Source: Thermomicrobiales bacterium (GTDB lineage: Bacteria > Chloroflexota > Chloroflexia > Thermomicrobiales > UBA6265). Taken from it: a stretch of 64,000 bases of DNA. Shown in pieces: positions 60,506 through 64,000 of the stretch. The notes below the pieces were generated by a model. That model was not told where the DNA came from. It worked only from the letters and a program-made list of their open reading frames with translations, and searched no databases. How positions within the stretch are numbered: the stretch's first letter is position 1; each line of letters begins with the position of its first letter. The stretch lies in NCBI GenBank assembly GCA_023957015.1, contig JAMLHR010000008.1:17385-81384 (forward strand), given 5' to 3'. Position numbers and translations under genes: made by a program.

Positions 60506-62109
60506 TGCGCGGTAATCTGTTGATTCACGGCGGTCCGATTCTGACGATGAATCTGGCTCAACCTGAGGTTGAGGCGGTCGGTATCATCAACGGCAAGGTG
60601 ACCGCTGCTGGTTCACTGGCTGATGTCCGTGCCGAGATGAGCACCCATTATACTGATATCAATCTCAAGGGGCGAATGGCAACACCGGGGCTCTATGATG
60701 CTCATGCCCACATTTTCGGAACAGGTGTCGCCGCGAGTGAGATTGAGGTCAATGCGGATCGCGTTGATTCGATTGCGGATATCGTCCAACTGGTAAAGCA
60801 GCGAGCGGAATCAACACCCGCCGGAACCTGGATCGTGGCCCAGGGATACGATCAGGAGAATCTGGCAGAGAAGCGTCACCCGAACCGGATCGACCTCGAC
60901 GCAGTCGCCCCCAATCATCCGGTCATGATCAAGCGCACCTGCCATCACATTCTGGCAGCAAACAGCGCCGCGCTAGCGCTGGCCGGTATCAACGCCTATA
61001 CGCCCGATCCCGATGACGGCACGATTGATCGCGACGAACACGGGGAACCGACGGGTGTCCTGCGCGAGAAAGCAATGAATGCCGTCTATGATGCCCAACC
61101 GGAGTTAAACGACGACGAGGTACTGGACGCAATCATCACCGGTGGCAACATCTGGCGCAGCCAGGGTGTGACCTCGGTGGCAGACGCCGGACCCGGTGTT
61201 CCTTTTGGACAGGCATTCACGGCCTTCCAGCGAGCCCATGCAGCCGGGACATTGCCCGTTCGCGTCTATGCGATGATGCTGATCAATGACACCCTGGATG
61301 AACTGATCGAGTTGGGAATCAGGACGGGGCTGGGTGATGCCTGGCTGCGGGTAGGCAACGCCAAGCTCTACACCGATGGATCAATCGGTGGCCGTACTGC
61401 CCGCATGGGTTACCCATACCAGGACGAAGAGAGCAATGTCGGTCTCTGGATGGAAGACCCAGACGTGATGACCGCCAAGATGATCAAGGCCCACAAGGCG
61501 GGTTTCCAACAGGGACACCATGCTATCGGTGATGCCGCGATCTGGCTGCTGCTGGACGCCTATGAGCGGATGCAAGCAGAGATGCCAGTCGCCGATTTCA
61601 GACCCCGCATCGAGCACTGCTCGATCCTCACCGCCGAGATGGTTGATCGCATTCAGAAGATCGGTGCGGTACCGATCCCTGGCACAACCTTCCTTTACGA
61701 TATGCGACCGGTCTATCTCGCCAATCTCGGTGCCGAGCGCGTTCGCTACGCCTATGCAATGAACACATTCCAGCAACGCGGTATTGTGGCGGCAGCCAGC
61801 ACCGATTCGCCGGTGTCACTGGTGAACCCGATGATCGGTATCCAGATGATGGTCACCAGACGTGATCGCAATGGCGACGAGATCTTCACCGAGGAGCGAG
61901 TTTCTCTTGAGGATGCAATTAGGGCGTACACCTGGAACGGCGCATACGCTTCACACAGCGAACACGAGAAGGGATCGCTGGAGGTTGGTAAACTGGGAGA
62001 TGTCACCATCTTCGAGACCGATCTGCGCACGGTCGATCCCATGCATCTGCGAGATGTCCGTGCGGATTACACGATCGCCGATGGTGAGGTTGTCTACGAG
62101 CGCACCTAG
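60505..62109 (+). CDS. YtcJ-like metal-dependent amidohydrolase
   Basis: The 534-residue amidohydrolase has the metal motif PGLYDAHAHIFGTG near 63, KRTCHHILAANSAAL near 143, GNAKLYTDGSIGGRT near 280, QGHHAIGDAAI (His ligand) near 336, RIEHCSIL near 370 and the Asp ligand in AAASTDSPV near 430. YtcJ-type enzymes hydrolyse amides or imides of unknown natural substrate. The start overlaps the deacetylase-like stop by one base. It may act with its neighbours on a nitrogen-rich compound. Confidence 0.88.
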   Translation: MRGNLLIHGGPILTMNLAQPEVEAVGIINGKVTAAGSLADVRAEMSTHYTDINLKGRMATPGLYDAHAHIFGTGVAASEIEVNADRVDSIADIVQLVKQRAESTPAGTWIVAQGYDQENLAEKRHPNRIDLDAVAPNHPVMIKRTCHHILAANSAALALAGINAYTPDPDDGTIDRDEHGEPTGVLREKAMNAVYDAQPELNDDEVLDAIITGGNIWRSQGVTSVADAGPGVPFGQAFTAFQRAHAAGTLPVRVYAMMLINDTLDELIELGIRTGLGDAWLRVGNAKLYTDGSIGGRTARMGYPYQDEESNVGLWMEDPDVMTAKMIKAHKAGFQQGHHAIGDAAIWLLLDAYERMQAEMPVADFRPRIEHCSILTAEMVDRIQKIGAVPIPGTTFLYDMRPVYLANLGAERVRYAYAMNTFQQRGIVAAASTDSPVSLVNPMIGIQMMVTRRDRNGDEIFTEERVSLEDAIRAYTWNGAYASHSEHEKGSLEVGKLGDVTIFETDLRTVDPMHLRDVRADYTIADGEVVYERT

Positions 62110-62130
62110 ACCACAGGAGGGACTCTTCCC

Positions 62131-62829
62131 ATGACTGTCACATTGACCTGGCACGGACATTCCGCATTTGCTCTCGAGGCCGACGGTAAACAGATACTCA
62201 TTGATCCCTGGTTTTCTGGCAATCCGGCATGTCAGGCGTCGGCTGACGACCAAAATCCGATCGCGATTCTACTGACACATGCCCACAACGATCATGTCGG
62301 CGACACCGTCTCGATCGCGAAGCGAACCGGTGCAAAGGTCATCGCCACGGCCGAGTTGGCTGGGCTCATAGGCAAGCTGGGTGTCGAGAACGCTCATGGC
62401 GGCAATCACGGCGGCACCGTGGCCTTCGATGGGGGCACCAGCAAGTTCGTCCCCGCCTGGCACACCAGCAGCTACACCATGCCCGATGGCTCGGTGGTTG
62501 CACCGGGGGTTCCGGCTGGACTGGTTGTCCGCTTCGGCGGTAAGACGATCTACTTCGCCGGCGACACCTGTCTCTTTGGCGATATGGCCCTCATCGGCGA
62601 AGAGGGGCTTGATCTGGCCGTTCTCCCGATCGGCGATAACTATACGATGGGACCAGCTGACGCCATCAAGGCCGCGAAACTGTTGAAAGCGAAAGCTGTG
62701 GTTCCCTGCCACTACAACACCTTTCCGCTACTCAAACAGGATGGTGCCCAGTTCGCGAGGGACATCGAAGCACAGACGTCATGCAAAGCGTTCGTGCCGC
62801 AGCCGGGCGAATCGATTGAGGTCCAGTAG
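62131..62829 (+). CDS. Metallo-beta-lactamase fold hydrolase (UlaG/UPF0173 type)
   Basis: The 232-residue protein has an N-terminal TWHGHSAF and the metal motif LLTHAHNDHVGD (HxHxDH) near residue 48. The remaining ligands are in FVPAWHTSSYT near 108, FAGDTCLFGDM (Asp) near 145 and VPCHYNTF near 192. UPF0173 enzymes hydrolyse small esters or lactones; the natural substrate is unknown. AGGAGG precedes the ATG. It belongs to the run of hydrolase genes on this strand. Confidence 0.9.
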   Translation: MTVTLTWHGHSAFALEADGKQILIDPWFSGNPACQASADDQNPIAILLTHAHNDHVGDTVSIAKRTGAKVIATAELAGLIGKLGVENAHGGNHGGTVAFDGGTSKFVPAWHTSSYTMPDGSVVAPGVPAGLVVRFGGKTIYFAGDTCLFGDMALIGEEGLDLAVLPIGDNYTMGPADAIKAAKLLKAKAVVPCHYNTFPLLKQDGAQFARDIEAQTSCKAFVPQPGESIEVQ

Positions 62830-62830
62830 C

Positions 62831-63205
62831 GTGACCGATCAAACGACCATGGATGCGATCCGCGAGGAGATGCGTCGGACCGCCTATCAGAAGAAGGCCG
62901 TCTCCAAACTCTCCGGCAAGGAGACGTTGGATTACGCAATCGCCTTCTTCAAGGAACGCGGCTATCGCGCTGGATTGACTGGTCGACCGGGGCAGATGTT
63001 CGTCATGGGTGGCAAGGAAGGACTGCTTCCGCGCGTAACCGGCGAGATCAAAGTGCAGACGAATGTCGGCAAGGGCAAAGCCACCATGGTCACGATGGAT
63101 GCCACCGGGGAAAAGCTGCGTGACGTGATGGCTGAGTTCCACAAATCACTACGGTCACAGAAACCAGCCGATGTCGGGATCAGCGAAACACCGGTGCAAC
63201 CATGA
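62831..63205 (+). CDS. Small protein of unknown function
   Basis: The 124-residue reading starts at GTG 62831, one base after the hydrolase stop, with GAGG nine bases upstream; ATG 62849 is the alternative. Features are MRRTAYQKKAVSKLSGKETLDYAI, FFKERGYRAGLTGRPGQMFVMG and EKLRDVMAEFHKSL, giving a mixed alpha/beta pattern with many lysines. I do not recognise the family. Its stop overlaps the next gene's ATG, so it belongs to the same operon. Confidence 0.65.
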   Translation: MTDQTTMDAIREEMRRTAYQKKAVSKLSGKETLDYAIAFFKERGYRAGLTGRPGQMFVMGGKEGLLPRVTGEIKVQTNVGKGKATMVTMDATGEKLRDVMAEFHKSLRSQKPADVGISETPVQP

Positions 63206-64000
63206 CAACCGAACACCTGACGCCTCATGCAGCCCCGCAACTCCTAACACCGGAAACCAGACTAGGTCCGGTTCATCTTGATGTCACCAATGGTGCCAAC
63301 AGCACGCTGTTCTGGACGCGGTACATTGGCCTTCGTGTCATCGCGGAACGCGAAGATTGCATCGAACTTGGCGTTGATGGCAAGGTGTTGATCGCCCTCC
63401 ATCCTGGAGTCACTGGTCCGGTGGTTCCACGACGGACTGGCCTCTATCACGTCGCCATTCATGTGCCCGCCAAGGTAGAACTCGCCCGGGTTGTGGCTCG
63501 CCTGGCCTCGCTGAGTTGGCAGCAATCGCCAACCGATCATACCGAGTCGATGGCGACCTACCTCTCCGATCCGGATGGTAATGGTATCGAGATCACCTTC
63601 GAGACACCGGACCGAGGACACCTGGTGCGAGACAACGCATCCTTTGGCGCAATGTTGGCCGATGGCACCATGCGCAGTGCAACAGAGGCTCTGGATGTCA
63701 ACGACCTGTTAAGCACGCTCTCCGCTGACGACGATCTGTCAGCTCCTATGCTAGCCGGAACCCGGATCGGTCATGTCCATCTGCACGTCGGCGATCTGGA
63801 TGCGACCCGGAAGTTCTATCGGGATGTGATCGGTTTCGGAGATATGCGCGCGTTTGAACGATTTGGCATGAGTGATTTCTCGCTCATCACCAGTTACGTG
63901 CCGCACGCCCTGGCGATTAATACCTGGAATGGTCGCTCGGCTACACCAAAGCCAGAAGATACAGCCGGATTGCGAGAATGGACCCTCATCGTTCCGCAGA
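63202..64000 (+). CDS. VOC-fold extradiol dioxygenase, catechol-2,3-dioxygenase-like (3' end outside window)
   Basis: From ATG 63202 the reading has two vicinal-oxygen-chelate repeats: LGPVHLDVTNGANSTLFWTR near residue 21 and RIGHVHLHVGDLDATRKFY near 188, each starting with a metal-binding His. YHVAIHVPAKVELARVVARL and YLSDPDGNGIEITFE complete the first. Such two-repeat proteins are Fe or Mn catechol dioxygenases or related enzymes. It opens with an ATGA overlap after the preceding small gene. The final part lies to the right of the window. Confidence 0.85.
   Translation, partial: MTTEHLTPHAAPQLLTPETRLGPVHLDVTNGANSTLFWTRYIGLRVIAEREDCIELGVDGKVLIALHPGVTGPVVPRRTGLYHVAIHVPAKVELARVVARLASLSWQQSPTDHTESMATYLSDPDGNGIEITFETPDRGHLVRDNASFGAMLADGTMRSATEALDVNDLLSTLSADDDLSAPMLAGTRIGHVHLHVGDLDATRKFYRDVIGFGDMRAFERFGMSDFSLITSYVPHALAINTWNGRSATPKPEDTAGLREWTLIVPQ

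Noticed and set aside
1..64000. CRISPR array
   Set aside because: No regularly spaced short repeats of about 25-40 bases with unique spacers were seen anywhere in the window.

Overview
The window looks like chromosome of a Chloroflexota bacterium, most likely Thermomicrobia-like. This is inference from the G+C-rich protein repertoire, the rpsF-ssb-rpsR order, scpA-scpB behind an HD protein, and full T-box and FMN riboswitches; no rRNA or other phylogenetic marker RNA is present. About 60 protein genes are packed tightly, many with ATGA-type or short overlaps. Five single-base frame breaks in four otherwise well-conserved genes suggest either real decay or leftover indel errors in the assembly.

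Layout. 1-4.7 kb: the 5' end of leuS (minus strand) behind a long T-box leader that contains a whole tRNA-Ala gene, a translin-like gene, DUF192 and trehalose-phosphatase genes, and a cysteinyl-tRNA synthetase/MshC-type gene. 4.7-8.8 kb: the rpsF-ssb-rpsR ribosomal operon, a membrane-anchored parvulin-type isomerase and a DUF1648-like membrane protein. 8.8-16 kb (minus): an envelope/sugar group (GT-C-like protein, UDP-galactopyranose-mutase-like flavoprotein, GtrA) and an S41 protease. 16-21.6 kb (minus): ilvE, ROK kinase, topA, dprA. 21.6-35.7 kb: a broken HpcH/HpaI aldolase, oppD-oppF without permeases, an M50 protease-HD-scpA-scpB-kinase run, iscR-iscS (iscS broken), a second M50 protein, sigma-54, a cupredoxin, an ECF sigma/anti-sigma-like pair and smpB.

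35.7-41.6 kb: an integrated element of about 5.8 kb, visibly more A+T-rich than its surroundings. It is bounded by 77/78-bp direct repeats that contain the smpB start codon and promoter, and it carries a tyrosine recombinase, a RepA-like ATPase, a possible excisionase and three unknown genes. Insertion duplicated the smpB promoter so that the right-hand copy points at the integrase gene.

41.7-64 kb: a transporter, a methyltransferase and two small membrane proteins. Then comes a minus-strand ABC importer operon (two dipeptide-type permeases and two SBP_bac_5 binding proteins, no ATPase) behind an FMN riboswitch and intrinsic terminator. This is a candidate flavin importer of a type normally associated with peptides, and the orphan oppDF pair in the same window could supply its ATPases. 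The remainder holds an XRE regulator divergent from a small membrane protein across a perfect palindrome, two paralogous secreted proteins, dnaJ with a leader hairpin, a cyanophycinase-like peptidase, an ADP-ribosylglycohydrolase homologue, an M14 carboxypeptidase, and a catabolic-looking plus-strand run (PLP sulfur enzyme, deacetylase-like, YtcJ-like amidohydrolase, UlaG-like hydrolase, VOC dioxygenase) that leaves the window.
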